Source of the DNA: Poecilobothrus nobilitatus
Taxonomy: Eukaryota > Arthropoda > Insecta > Diptera > Dolichopodidae
Assembly (NCBI GenBank): GCA_947095535.1
Contig: OX352772.1
Coordinates: forward strand, 167,982,613-168,046,612
Length of the DNA: 64,000 nt
Reading direction: 5' to 3'
Shown here one piece after another: positions 11,118 through 23,039 of the stretch. Under the pieces are notes generated by a model, which made no database searches, was not told the DNA's origin, and saw nothing but the letters and a program-made list of their open reading frames with translations. A program made the position numbers and the translations under genes. Numbering within the stretch: the stretch's first letter is position 1; the number at the start of each line of letters is the position of its first letter.

Positions 11118-12560
11118 ATCTACATCAACATATTTATTTTTACTTGATACATTGAAATCAAATCTTCCTAGTGCTTCGTCTTTATATATGGAATGATATT
11201 AAAAATCTTCAAGCAGGAAATAATTGAAGTATTTATAAGGCTCTTGAAAATGCTGTAAAATATATGAACGACGAAGAAAACGAATGCGTTTTAATTTTTG
11301 ATGAAGTGCCTATAAGAAAAAATTTAACTTATAATATTTCTGCAGATGTCGTGGATGGAGTTGTTGATTTGGGATATAAGCGACCTAATCAAGTAGGAAG
11401 TTGTATATGTGTTTTTATGTTAAGAGGATTATTAAAAAACTAGAAATTCATTTTAAATTATTTTGCGACAAACTCTATAAAAGGCGATGAATTATCAAAA
11501 ATATTAAAAGAAAATTTAAATGTAATATCTAAAATTGACTTCAAAATAAGAGCTATAACCTGCGATCAAGGTCCTAACAATCGCAAATGTTTGAAGATAT
11601 TTGATGCATCAGTTGACAAACCATTCTTCTATCATAATGAAAATAAAATTTACTTATTGTATGATGTACCTCGTTTGAACAAATCTATTCGAAATGCACT
11701 GTTAAAAGCAAACTTTGATGTTATTAGAGAAATTTTTAAATTGGAACACGCCAATTTCACAAAAATCACAAAATGAACAACATCTCATAATGAGCCAACA
11801 AAATTTTGAAAAAAGGCGTGTCAGCTTAGCAGTAGAAACATTAAGTCACAGTGTTGTAGCTGCAATTTTATCTGCAAGTGAAAATAAGCAATTTAAAAAA
11901 AAATCATCTATTGACGCAAATTCTACAGCAAAATTAAAAAAAAAAATGTATACATATTTTCGCTGTCTAAATAGTAAAATATTAAACGACCCTAATCCTT
12001 TTAAACATGGATTACAAATTAATAATCATATTTGGGAAAAATTACAAGAATTAATAGTATACTTACAAAAAGTCAAATATCAAAGAAATAACGTATTTTA
12101 CATAAATGGATTAATTAAAACAACCAATGGTATTTTATCTTTAACACAAGAAATATCAAACGAAAATCCAAATATTTCATTTATACTTACTAGTCGTTTT
12201 AACTAAGACCCCTTAGAAAATTGTTTTTCTTATATCCGCGCTAAAGGGGGTCACTGTAAGAATCCATCAGTTCACGAATTCAACATAATAGTAGCCAAAT
12301 TACTATCATTAAAAATTTGTCAACTTAATTTCAACAGGAAATCAAATTGTCAAGAAGATGATGATATTATGTTACTAATTGATTTCCAAGCTATTTTAGA
12401 AGACACTCAACAGACCACTGCCAATAATTACAATAATAATAATACTGAACCTATATTATATGAAGATATTGTAAAGGAAAATGAAGACTATTTTAAAGAA
12501 AACCTTGTTCTTCTACTACCAATCCATGACTGGAAGTACGGTGATTATATCAGGAGGGAA
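11118..12560 (+). pseudogene. P-type transposase core, copy 2
   Basis: Same motif series as copy 1 (FDEVPIRKN, CDQGPNNRKC, DPLENCFSYIRAKGG), preceded by the preserved 106-nt intron at 11012-11117. It shares with copy 1 the frameshift after SNLPSASS and the TAA just before DPLEN, which shows common descent from an already dead copy. It has private differences such as a TGA in place of TCA near 11226 and small substitutions. The first exon is only a 130-bp remnant (10885-11011). Confidence 0.8.
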
Positions 12561-12565
12561 TCGAA

Positions 12566-14545
12566 GTTTTTTTTTTTATTGTAGGGCTAGGTTGGAATAT
12601 TCAACTCTGTTTCTGGCTTTGTGTACTAGTTCGCCGATTGTTCTAATGCCGGTCCAGTTTTTGATGTTTCGTAACCCTACAATTGTTTTCTGCCAACACC
12701 GCGTCTTCCTTCGATTCTACCTTGGACAATTAATTGCGGCATTTGGTACTTTGGATTCCTCATTATATGACCGAAGTAGGCTATTTGACGATGTTTTACT
12801 GTTGTTAAAAGTATTCGATCTATATTCAGTCTTCGAAGTACCTCTTCGTTTGTGACTCTATCTGTCCGTGACTCTATCTGTCCATTTTATTTTAAGTAAG
12901 CGGCGATAGCGCCACATCTCGAAAGCCTCTAGTTTATTAATTGCATCCACTTTTAGTGTCCAGGTTTCTACACATTATAATAGGGTCGACCACACATAGC
13001 ATTTTGTATTCGATATAGTATTCGATCTATATTCAGTCTTCGAAGTACCTCTTTGTTTGTGACTCTATCTGTCCATTTTATTTTAAGTAAGCGGCGATAG
13101 CGCCACATCTCGAAAGCCTCTAGTTTATTAATTGCATCTACTTTTAGTGTCCAGGTTTCTACACCATATAATAGGGTCGACCACACATAGCATTTTGTGA
13201 ATCGAAGTTTTAGTTTGACATTCAAGTTTTGGTCACTCAATAGTTTTTTAAATTTACCGAAAGAATTCCTTGCCATCATAATTCTTCGTTTAACCTATTT
13301 ATTGGAGTCCCAATCTTCGTCTAGTTAGTATCCAAGATATTTTTAGTTTCCTACACGTTCAATCTCGTTGTTACCGCAGTATAATTTAACGTTATTGTGT
13401 GTATTTTTGTCTCTACTTACTATCATAAATTTAGTTTTCGCAATATTGATGTTGAGACCATAGTTTTTGCTGTGATGATAGACTCTTTCGACGAGATGTT
13501 GTAGGTCTAATATATTGTCAGCTATCAAGGTTGTATCATTCGCGTATCTGATGTTGTTGATATAAACTCCGTTAACTTTAATCCCCATTTCAGTATTAAT
13601 GATACTTTCTTCAAATATGTTCTCTGAGTATATGTGAAAGAGTATTGGTGATAGAATACAACCCTGTGTTACTCCTCTAAGTATATTAATTTCCGCAGTT
13701 GTTGTTTCATTGGTTCTGACTTCAGTTCTTTGTTGCCAATATAAGTTTTAATGCATCGAATATATTTTTTATCTAGATTCACCCTGAGCAGGATTTCCAT
13801 TAATTTATCGTGTTGCACTGTGTCGAATGCTTTTTCGTAATCAATGAAGCAAAGGAAGACATCTTTTCTTAAATCTTTACAGTTTTGTACTAGTCCTTGT
13901 GTGCAGAAAAGAGCTTCGCACGTTCCTAGACTTTGACGAAATCCGAATTGGGTATCACTTATGTTTGACTCAATTTTTCTGGAGATTCTATTGTGTATAG
14001 AAAATATTCTATTCTATTTTTAGAAAAATTTTAAGAGTGTGACTCATTAGGCTAATCAAACGGTGTTCGTTACATTTTTTGGCAATTTGTTTCTTAGGTA
14101 GAGCAATAAAGTCGATTGGGTATTCCACAGTATGGTAAATATGCTTGAAGATATGTTCTAGAATGTGAATGTTGGTATCATCAATTAATTTCAAAATTTC
14201 AACTGGGAGATTGTCAGGACCTGGAGCTTTATTATCTTTTGATGTTTTAATAGCCATTAAAATTTCATCGGTTGTTATAGGCGGACCAGACATTGTTTCC
14301 AATAGACTGGGTTCATTGTATTCCGATCTTGTGGGATCTGAGAAAATATTTTGAATATATTTTTCCCATATTAATCGAATTTCTTCCTCTTCAATGACAG
14401 TTTGACCTCGGTTATTAGTAAGAGAGGAAGTGCATCTTTTACTGTAACTTCTGGATATTTCCTTATATATTTTATGTATGTTGAAATTGTCATGGAGTTG
14501 ATCGAGTCGCTCGATAGCTTCACATTTTTTTCTCATCCACTCATT
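12566..14545 (-). pseudogene. RTE-type non-LTR retrotransposon, copy 2
   Basis: Same element and endpoints as 5144-6920. The best open stretch is 14009-14536 (175 codons), with QTVIEEEEIRLIWEKYIQ and NKAPGPDNLPVEILKLIDD: the pre-RT segment and first palm motif of RTE-clade RTs. It shares the YANDTTLIADN variant of the catalytic motif (13343-13588). A ~180-bp direct duplication in the C-terminal tail (about 12819-13008 and 13020-13197) is private to this copy. A poly(A) tail, seen as a T run near 12568-12580, marks the 3' end. It is not functional. Confidence 0.8.
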
Positions 14546-14589
14546 CTTAAAAAAACCTAGAAAACCTAGATTCTTTTAATTCTAATTAT

Positions 14590-14911
14590 ATACCTATAGA
14601 ATTAACATCTAGAAGATATTTTATAGATTATATTGCACGACGAATTACATGTAAGAAATGTAAAAATGAAATTGTAAAACCAACTGAAATTTTAACCTAT
14701 CCTTCAGAAATATTCATAAAAAAAGTTGAAAATATTAAAAGAATCATAATTGATAAATATGTAAAACGTACACAAGAATCGCCTTATAAATTTTGGTTTG
14801 ATGAGAAGGACTCAATATGCTGTTCACATAAGATGGAAATTTTAAATTTATTGATCACCATATTATTACGAAAACATTGTTCTTGGATTACATTATAATA
14901 TAAAACTTCCA
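14590..14911 (+). pseudogene. P-type transposase C-terminal part, copy 2
   Basis: Equivalent to 6965-7376, with LTSRRYFIDYIARRITC and CKKCKNEIVKP, but missing about 120 bp relative to copy 1 immediately after the YPSEIFIKK equivalent. It ends at the junction with BEL/Pao sequence. Confidence 0.6.
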
Positions 14912-15525
14912 CTCCAATTTTTTTAAAACATCCAATGTTGAATCATTTATCACACACCGGCAGAATAATCAAATTTTATCAGCAACCGCTGTGATCACAA
15001 TTGTCGTTCCTTCAGGTAAACAAAGCCTGATTAGAGCACTCATTGACCAAGGGTCTCAAGCCTCGTTCATCACCGAAAGAGTTGTTCAACAGCTTGGTTT
15101 AAAAAGAGAACCAGTCCGCACTACTGTGCAAGGGATAGGAAAGAGTCAAACACATCATGTCACTTCTAGAGTCAGATTTAGCCTTCAAACCTTAACCAAG
15201 GAAACTTTGCTAGAAAAGAAGTTTCGTTTTAAAAACATTAACAAATCATCTACCAACTTCAAACATAGAATTGCAGCATTGGGAACATTTACATGGTTTA
15301 CAACTGGCAGATCCACGATTTGATCAATCTGGGCCAATAGATTTATTACTTGGAGCAGACGTTTTTAGCAGCATAATATTAGAGGGCCTAAGAAAAGGCA
15401 GTCCGGGTTCGCCCACAGCCCAGAAAACGATTTTGGAATATTGTCGGTTAACATTAATTGTGCAGGAGAACCACAACTTACTGTTAAAAATTTTCATATG
15501 TGTGCTGATCTCGATAAACAATTAA
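14912..15525 (+). pseudogene. BEL/Pao aspartic protease
   Basis: Resumes BEL/Pao coding after the composite. The frame 14991-15323 contains VTIVVPSGKQ and the active-site-like RALIDQGSQASFIT, with DQGS instead of DTG/DSG, which is the usual BEL/Pao form. GLKREPVRTTVQGIG follows. Frame 15271-15525 continues with HLHGLQLADPRFDQSGPIDLLLGADVF, the second half of the protease fold. A frameshift around 15290 separates the halves. It would process Gag-Pol. Confidence 0.85.
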
Positions 15526-16660
15526 AAGCTTTTTGGGAAATTGAGGAATTGCCGAAACAACAAAATCAATCAGAAGAAGAAATCAAATGTGAACAATTTT
15601 TTGAATCAACCACTATTCGTTTAAAATCATGACTATAGCAAGTTTCATTGCCATTTAAAGAGATAACTGAGCAACATCACTTAGGGAAATCAAGAGACAA
15701 TGCGGTGCGCCGTTTGTATCAGCTTGAACATAAATTTGGAAAAAATCCAAATCTAAAAAAAGAGTATCAAAAATGTTTACAAGAATACATCGATCTTGGT
15801 CACATGATACAAGTTACTAATGGTGAAGATAGTCTCTCATGGTACAAGACTGGCTTCACCTATTACAATTGTTGTTACCTTCCACATCATACCGTAATTA
15901 AGGAGACGAGCACCACAACAAAGCTACGTGTAGTTTTCGACGCATCCAAAGCAATATCAAGTGGATTGTCGTTAAATGACATGCTTTTAAAGATGATAGA
16001 GATGATTTAGTCAAAATTCTGATTCTTTGGAGAAAACATCGCATTGCATTTACCGCTGACATTAAAAAGGTGTATCGCCAAATTCGTGTCGAAGATTCAA
16101 ACACATAATTCCAGGGAATAGCTTGGAGAAATAATTCAAACCAACCTATAAGATATTATAAATTATTGACGGTTACCTTTGGTACAAAAAGCGCTCCTTA
16201 TTTAGCAACAAAAATTTTACAACAACTGGCTATTGATGAAAAAGACAACTACCCTATAGCAGCAAGAACAACGTCAAGTGATTTCTATGTTGACGATCTT
16301 TTATCAGGTGCGGACTGTCCCCAAGAAGCCATCGAGTTACAAAACCAAATACTTAAATTAACCAACTCTGCTGGCTTGCCACTTCGAAAATGGGCATCAA
16401 ATTGTAAGGAATTAACGAAGTCTTTTGAAATACAAAACAATAAAGTTACCCTATTGTCGTTTTTAGAAGAAAATGAAACTGTTCGAACTCTTGGGATCAC
16501 ATGAAATTCGAACAAAGATACCTGTATGTATTCTGTAAATTTGGATGAAAATTTTGAAACATGGACAAAACGTAAAATACTGTCGCAACTCGCCAAGTTG
16601 TTCGATCCACTTGGTTGGCTATCACCCACAATCATATTAGCAAAGATTTTGGTTATGTGG
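15526..16660 (+). pseudogene. BEL/Pao reverse transcriptase
   Basis: Pieces in order: FWEIEELPKQQ (15531-15570), then the N-terminal connection, then RVVFDASKAISSGLSLND (15930-15980), IAFTADIKKVYRQIRV (about 16045-16093, with the first catalytic Asp) and DFYVDDLLSG (16281-16310, the YVDD box). LTNSAGLPLRKWASN and a thumb-like RTLGIT follow. There are a stop at 15629, a frameshift near 16000 and a nonsense codon at 16106. The catalytic residues themselves are intact. Confidence 0.9.
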
Positions 16661-17421
16661 CTCTGATTGGGATGAACAAGTTAATACGGAGATTAAGCAA
16701 GACTGGAAAAAATATTTGTTGCATTTTCCAGAAATTCAAACATTCGCCGTAAAGAGATGGATTCATTATTCAAACAACAGTTCTCAAATCGAAATTCATG
16801 GCCGACGCATCTATCAAGGTATATGCAGGGGTAGTTTATATTTGTATAACCAACAGCTTGGGCGAAAGATCAATCCACCTGGTAGCATCCAAAACCAAGG
16901 TCGCACCAATTAAAACGATTTCTCTGCCAAGATTAGAACTTTGCGCTGCAATGCTGGTGTCGAAATTAATTAGTACGTTTTAGAAGCGTTTCAATTCGAT
17001 CAAGCAATAAGTATTCACGCATGGACAGATTCAGAAACTGTTCTAGTATGGCTGAATGCTCATCCATCTCGTTGGACAACCTTTGTTTCAAATCGTGTCT
17101 CACACATACATGAAGAGCTTGGGAGAAATTGATGGGATCATGTTCCTTCAAAACGGAATCCGGCAGATTGTGCTTCTCGCGGTATGTAACCTGCCCAGTT
17201 AAAAGAACACATACTATGGTACATGGTCCCGAATGGCTTGGAAAATCAAAGGAAAACTGACCCGCTAAGAAACTCTTTGCGGACTAGAAACTAATATGGA
17301 AGCTCAAGAAACGATTGCTACCCATACCAATGTAGTACCACCATATTTTGAAACAAATTTTTCATCGTTCACAAAATTATTTAGGGTACTACCTACTTAG
17401 GGACCGCCTACTGCATAAGGT
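16661..17421 (+). pseudogene. BEL/Pao RNase H and connection region
   Basis: Contains the stretches FKQQFSNRNSWPTHLSRYMQ-like frames and KVAPIKTISLPRLELCAAMLVSKL (16897-16970), then the tail with SIHAWTDSETVLVWLNAHPSRW in another frame (17010-17075). These are the RNase H signature pieces of BEL/Pao Pol. The region has several frameshifts and no frame longer than about 65 codons. Confidence 0.75.
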
Positions 17422-18700
17422 TTGCTAAAAATTGTAAAAAACCCACATCGAAAGAGACCAACTATATATTTAAAGGCTCACGAAATACAAACATCATTGC
17501 AGATTTTAATCAAACGAATGCAAAACCTGCACTTTTCGAAGGAGATATTCGAACTGAAAAGCTCCACATATAAGCCAAAGACCGATCCTTTATGGAAATT
17601 AACTCCGTTTTTAGATCACAACGAAATTTTGAGAGTAACCGGAAGAATACAACAATCGTCACTATCATACAATCAAAGGCACCCTATAATCATTCCTGAC
17701 AAAGATCACGTCACACAACTACTTATAAGAAAAACTCACACGGAAACTCTGCATGGAGGATTTCAATTAATGGCAACTATTCTAAGACAAAAGTATCGGT
17801 TACTAAATGCCCGCAATACGATACGGCATCATATTCACAAATACATAACATGTTTTCGGCAAAAGACTGAAGTGAGAGAACAACTTATGAGCAATCTTCC
17901 CGCACCTAGAATACAAATGTGTTGCCCATACAAATGTATCGATTGTTGCGGTCCGTTTGAATTAAAAACATATAAAGGAAGGAGTGCAAAAAGATACAAA
18001 GCTTACATCTGCTTATTTGTGTATATGTCCGTAAAGGCCATACATTTGGAACTAGTCACAGATTTAACCAGTGAAGGTTTTATTGCAGCCTTTAGAAGAT
18101 TCATGTCCAGACGCGGACTTTGTAGTGGCATCTATAGTGGCAATGGGTCGAATTTTCTTGGAGCGAGTAAAGTTCTGGCAAAGGAAAGAAAACTAATGCT
18201 AGGTCAGATAAATATTGAAATTGCAGAAACAATTGAAACAATCGGAGTAAACTTTCATTTTAATCCTCCTGCTGCTCCGCATTTCGGCGGTCTGTGGGAA
18301 GCTGGCGTAAGAATTTTGAAAAATGACGTCTTAACGTACGAAGAATTTACAACCAAATTGAGGCTTGCTTAAATTCTCGGTCACTATGTGAAGTGAGCAC
18401 TAACACTCAAGATTTAAACATATTAACACCGTCTCACTTTCTAATTGGTGACACAATCCTAACTCCACCTGAACCGTCCATATTAGATCTCAAAACAACT
18501 CACTTAAATCGATGGCAACATTTACAAAGCAAATTCAAGATGTTCAAATTGGAAACGTTGTCATCTTAAAAGATGAAAATCTACCACCCTGTCGTTGGTT
18601 ACTAGCTCGAATTACGAAATTGCACCCCGGTACGGATGGGTTAGTCCGCGTCGCGGCCGTAAAAACAAAAAATTCAATCTTAAAACGACCAATTGCGTAT
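17422..18700 (+). pseudogene. BEL/Pao integrase
   Basis: The 316-codon frame 17422-18372 is the longest in the element. Visible are the zinc-binding HTETLHGG; a CFRQK where the family usually has CxxC, so a Cys is missing; the core start CIDCCGPF with the first catalytic Asp; YSGNGSNFLGA where the second catalytic Asp should be (the usual DNG is GNG); and the third region PPAAPHFGGLWEAGVR with its Glu. A frameshift at 18372 precedes the C-terminal DNA-binding part 18512-18700, with GNVVILKDENLPPCRW and GTDGLVRVAAVKT. The missing Cys and Asp predict an inactive enzyme. Confidence 0.9.
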
Positions 18701-19055
18701 TTTACCTATACCTACACACACATCCACACAAGCTTCTCATTCTTTGAAAACCGCACATACCATTCAAACCCACTAAAATCTAATACAACCTACGTAAAAT
18801 TACCACTACTTAAAATCTAGCATTACTTAAAAACTAGCATTATTTAAAACTAGCACTTATGAAATAAATCTAAAAAAAAAAATAATAAAATCTTAATTGC
18901 TAAAATTAAAACTAACACTAAAACTATGTACCAGTTTACTGATCCAATTATTTCTCGTTTCATATTTATCTCGAGGTTATCATCCAAGCTGGTGATATGG
19001 TCATTATCAAAAAAAAAATGGTGAAAATATATCGGCATCCATTTCAACGATGCCA

Positions 19056-19067
19056 ATGGGGGGAGTA
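19056..19067 (+). promoter_or_regulatory. BEL/Pao polypurine tract
   Basis: ATGGGGGGAGTA directly abuts the 3' LTR and is the expected primer site for plus-strand synthesis. Confidence 0.75.
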
Positions 19068-19737
19068 TGTTGCGTCCTGGGCAGCCGTCAACCTAAAAAG
19101 AGTTTGAAAACAACCCCAAAGAATCATTAATAAAAAACATGAAGGAAATACTTATCTAAAGTCATCCTGAGTTACACCGTCCAGGATCTCAACATCTATT
19201 GAACCAACCATCATACCTGAAAATAAATTAATCATTATTTTTGTATTGTATTTAAACTTACCAATAATAATCCAAATTTTTATGTACATATATTGTTACT
19301 TCTAATTATTAATAATTACCGACATTAACTTCATTATTAATTCTATCCGTCACCAGATGTCATCGTGATAGGATAAAATATTAATTTAATTAATTTTTAA
19401 TCATCGCTTTTGGATAGATTTCTTATGTACCATAATCATATGCTTATGTAATGTCGATTATAATTCCTTTTGGTACTGCTAAGGTTAATCAACTATAGTA
19501 CATAAGGAACTATATGATCATAATGTTAGTGGCTTTTTTTTTTCAGTTAGAATAAGATTTAATATAATAATGTCTAATTTTTTAAGTTTAATCGCTATCG
19601 AGTCGTTGAAAAAGAAAGATTGTAATAAAATTGATCGAAATTGAATTATTGGAAAATTTAGCGTTTTATTTTTTATATCAAACTATTTGTTAAGCTTTGT
19701 GAGAAAGAAACATTATGAATTAAGCTAAATCAAAACA
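19068..19737 (+). repeat. BEL/Pao 3' LTR
   Basis: 670 bp, begins TGTTGCGTCCTGGGCAGCCG and ends CAAAACA, followed by the target duplication ATGAT (19738-19742). It lacks about 80 bp present in the 5' LTR. Confidence 0.92.
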
Positions 19738-19837
19738 ATGATGTTTAAATTATTCTTCATTCTTAACAAATGAGAGAGAAACCAGAGTAATTTTATAATT
19801 TACTCATTTAAACGATTTATTTTCAATTTATTTTCAG

Positions 19838-19947
19838 TTGAAAAAGCTTTGGTGGATTTAGATAAAATCACACTTCAAATTTTAGCTGAACCATTTTTAT
19901 GTATGGTGTGGGATATCTTTATAGTTATTATAATATTTGGCCAAAGG
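19838..19947 (+). CDS. Putative host exon A (membrane-helix-like peptide)
   Basis: A 110-nt open stretch follows a strong acceptor (TTTATTTTCAG, ends 19837) and is followed by a donor (AGG/GTTAGT at 19948). The frame, entering after one base of a split codon, reads EKALVDLDKITLQ, then a hydrophobic run around PFLCMVWDIFIVIIIFG, then QR, and ends in phase 0. That matches the phase of the next predicted exon at 20194. It is unlike every transposon in the window. I do not recognise the protein; the hydrophobic run suggests a membrane segment. The BEL/Pao element ends 100 bp upstream and would lie in the preceding intron. Confidence 0.45.
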
Positions 19948-20193
19948 GTTAGTACAGTTATTTTAAAGTTAACAGGAGCAACTGTATTCTCGTAATTTTT
20001 ATGTGAAATTCCTAGTTAACATTTTTTAACAATTTCGAATAACTAAAATATCTACTTATATGAAAACAAAATAAATTTGTATAGAAAAAGTATAATTTTT
20101 ACATTTTCAAAAAATATTGACTTTTAATACTATATAGTTATTATTTTCTTATTTAACAACATTGGCCAGTAACAAGTTTTTTAACACTTTCAG

Positions 20194-20250
20194 ACAAGAT
20201 TATTAGAAGATGCCACTATTATATGTAATTCATGGTCTGCTCGTCAAAAC
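20194..20250 (+). CDS. Putative host exon B (19 codons)
   Basis: 57 nt, exactly 19 codons (TRLLEDATIICNSWSARQN), lie between a consensus acceptor (CACTTTCAG) and a perfect donor (AAC/GTAAGT). Entry and exit are phase 0, consistent with exon A. The intron between them is 246 nt. No downstream exon was recognised before the repeat block at 20.64 kb. The host protein is not identified. The alternative, chance splice-like signals in AT-rich DNA, is less likely given the perfect donor and matching phase. Confidence 0.45.
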
Positions 20251-20639
20251 GTAAGTTTAATCAAATAAATTATTTTTACAAATTCTTAACTAATAACTGA
20301 TATACTTTTAAAATTTATGTCTTAAATCTAAACCAACAATTATTTTAGCATTTCTTGTTCAAATATATTTTATTTTTTTAGAAATAATACAGAATTAAGG
20401 TTTGTATAAAATATAATAAAAAAATATATTAGTAAATAATCCAGTCATTTTTTTGGCCCACATCCGAAAAGCAATCTATCTACCGCTAGTTTTGGTTCAA
20501 TAAGCTTTGTCTTAATTAGTTTTATAAATTAAATAAAAATGTTTACATTCATTCATAAATCATAATATTTAATCTGTAAATGACACACATTTAAAACCCT
20601 TTTACTCAATGATTTACCAACCAACTTTCATTTTTTTCT
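20251..20639. other. AT-rich sequence, probable intron
   Basis: No gene or bounded repeat seen. If exons A and B are real, this is intronic, and the next exon lies beyond the tandem repeat block. Confidence 0.35.
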
Positions 20640-22990
20640 TTTTAAATTATAAATATTCAGTATAGCCATCTTACAAGATCAATATTTTTCGAAAATTTTC
20701 TGATTTTCATTAATAATTTTCCATTTTTATAAAAACCCCATGTAAAGAATATACATATGTATCATATAGTATGTATAATCTATACCTATAATATACATAT
20801 TCAAAAACGACGCTCTTTTATTCCGTTGAATTTTAAATATTGCTTTTTGTTTTTGCTTTTTGTTTTTTTTCTAAATACATATATAAAATTTTAAAATATA
20901 GTTTGCATGGTAGGAAATAGGAATTTTACAATATAACTGAATATAAACATACAAACTACAGTTGAAGTTTGGTGCAGTGGTAGAGTGGCCGATTCTTGAA
21001 CTTAGAATTCTTTAGTTTGTCAGTTCGATTCGATTCTATTTTTTTTTTTTTAGGTTGTTTTTATAATACATTTTCAACGAAATAAATTTTTACATATCAT
21101 CATATCACCATAATATTTAATCTGTAAATGACAGACATTTAAAACCCTTTTACTCAATGATTTACCAACCAACTTTCATTTTTTCTTTTTAAATTATAAA
21201 TATTCAGAACAGCCATCTTACAAGATAAATATTTTTCGAAAATTTTCTGATTTTGAACCGTTGAATTTTAAATTTTGCTTTTTTGTTTTTTGTTTTTTTT
21301 CTTAATACATAAGTAAAATTTTAAAATACAGTTTGCATGGTAGGAAATAGGAATTTTACAATATAACTGAATATAAACGTATAAACTTCATTTGGGGGTT
21401 TGGTGCAGTGGTAAAGTGGCCGATTCTTGAACTTAGAACTCTTTAGTTTGCCAGTTCGATTCTATTTTTTTGGTTGTTTTTATACATTTTAAACGAAATA
21501 AATTTTTACATATCATCATCATCATAATAATGACAGACATTTAAAACCCTTTTACTCAATTATTTACCAACCAACTTTAATTTTTTCTTTTTAAATGATA
21601 AATATTCAGTACAGCCAAAATTTTCTGATTTTCATTAATAATTTTCCATTATTATAAAAAACCCATGTAAGGAATATACATACATATGTATTATATAGTA
21701 TGTATAATCTATTCCTATAATATAGATATTCAAATAAGACGCTCTTTTATTCTGGGAAATTTTTGATTTTTTTTTTCGATTAAAAATTTTAAAATATAGG
21801 TTTTTAAATAATTTTAATAATTTTCCATTTTTATAAAAACCCCATGTAAAGAATATACATATGTATCATATAGTATGTATAATCTATACCTATAATATAC
21901 ATATTCAAAAACGACGCTCTTTTATTCCGTTGAATTTTAAATATTGCTTTTTGTTTTTGCTTTTTGTTTTTTTTCTAAATACATATATAAAATTTTAAAA
22001 TATAGTTTGCATGGTAGGAAATAGGAATTTCACAATATAACTGAATATAAACGTGGAAAATACAGTTTAGTGTTTAGTTCAGTGGTGGAGTGTGCAGTTC
22101 TTATTAGATGCTTTTTGTTTTTGGAAGTTCGATTCAGTTCAGTTTCTGTTTATTTTTTTTTTGGTTTTTTTTTTATATTTTAAACGAAATAAATTCTTAC
22201 ATATCATAATATTTAATCTGTTTAATCATTTTACTCAATTATTTACCATCTTAGGCATCTTATAAAATGCATCTTATAATATACATATATAATAAGTATA
22301 TATTGAGTTTCCAATGCTCAGTAAATCAAGGTCATCTTCTAAAAAATAATAATAACCGTGTTTTTACAAAAAATATGATTTGCAAAGAAATTTTAAATTC
22401 ATAAAGGCATTAATTATTGAAAATTGTATTTACTGTATATACTATATATATAGTTACTTTATGACAAAATAAAAATATATAGCTTATTTCGTTTTTAACT
22501 CAAAATGGAGAATTAAAATCAAATATAAATAAAGCCCTTTGGAAGGCTACCAAATACTTAGAGTAAATTAAAAAAATTAGAGTTAGAATAAATTTAAAAA
22601 ATTATATATATTGGCTACGGATAATTGTGTTTAACCACAGATATTTATCAAACAATCTCCAATTTCGAGTTCAACGTATAAATAAAAAAAAACAATAATA
22701 ATTCAAAAATCCTTTTCAGAAAACATATACATTTGATAGAGTAAATTACAAAAGTCCCGTTATTTATTGCGTGAATTGCAATTGCTTATTAAAACACCTC
22801 GAGTTTCGAGGGGCGGGCAAATACTAGTATATACATTAATTTAAATGTTGCAAAATTTATTATATTTTTATAAATACATTTATTAAATATATATTATTGA
22901 ATATTTATCAAAAAGAAAAAATATGCATACATTATAATATAACAAAAGAAATTAATCTCTTCCAACGTAGAATTGAACCTGGATGTGGTT
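20640..22990 (+). repeat. tRNA-like tandem repeat block, first copy
   Basis: Three related units, each with a tRNA-like core: A-box-like TTGGTGCAGTGGTAGAGTGG at 20968-20987, 21400-21420 (GTAAAG variant) and a diverged one at 22072-22095, each followed about 50 bp on by CAGTTCGATTC as B box. Around the cores are the shared flanks GTTTGCATGGTAGGAAATAG, ATATAACTGAATATAAAC, AACGAAATAAATTT and TTACTCAATKATTTACCA. Units are about 430-480 bp apart. The last part (22150-22990) is single-copy within the block and reappears only in the second block. No protein-coding frame. Confidence 0.8.
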
Positions 22991-23039
22991 GGATTTGTTG
23001 AGAAACAAAATGTCGAATTAAAAATATAGAAATATTTGA

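Larger units (their letters stand above)
10885..14911 (+). mobile_element. P+RTE composite copy 2, inserted in BEL/Pao
   Basis: Begins inside what is the coiled-coil exon of copy 1 (equivalent to 3481) and ends at the base equivalent to 7376. The THAP domain and coiled coil are therefore absent. It carries the same RTE insertion at the same place as copy 1. It differs by point changes, a ~120-bp deletion near 14720 and an internal duplication in the RTE. No target-site duplication is visible at the junctions, so the insertion mechanism is unclear; a truncated or recombination-mediated event is possible. Confidence 0.85.
8020..19737 (+). mobile_element. BEL/Pao LTR retrotransposon, full length but inactivated
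   Basis: Two LTRs (8020-8769 and 19068-19737) bracket gag, protease, RT, RNase H and integrase remnants in BEL/Pao order. Perfect 5-bp direct repeats, ATGAT, flank the element (8015-8019 and 19738-19742). After the 5' LTR comes TAGTCCTTCGAGCCGG, in the place of a primer binding site. A P+RTE composite of about 4 kb (10885-14911) interrupts it between the gag zinc knuckles and the protease. All genes carry stops or frameshifts. Confidence 0.92.
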
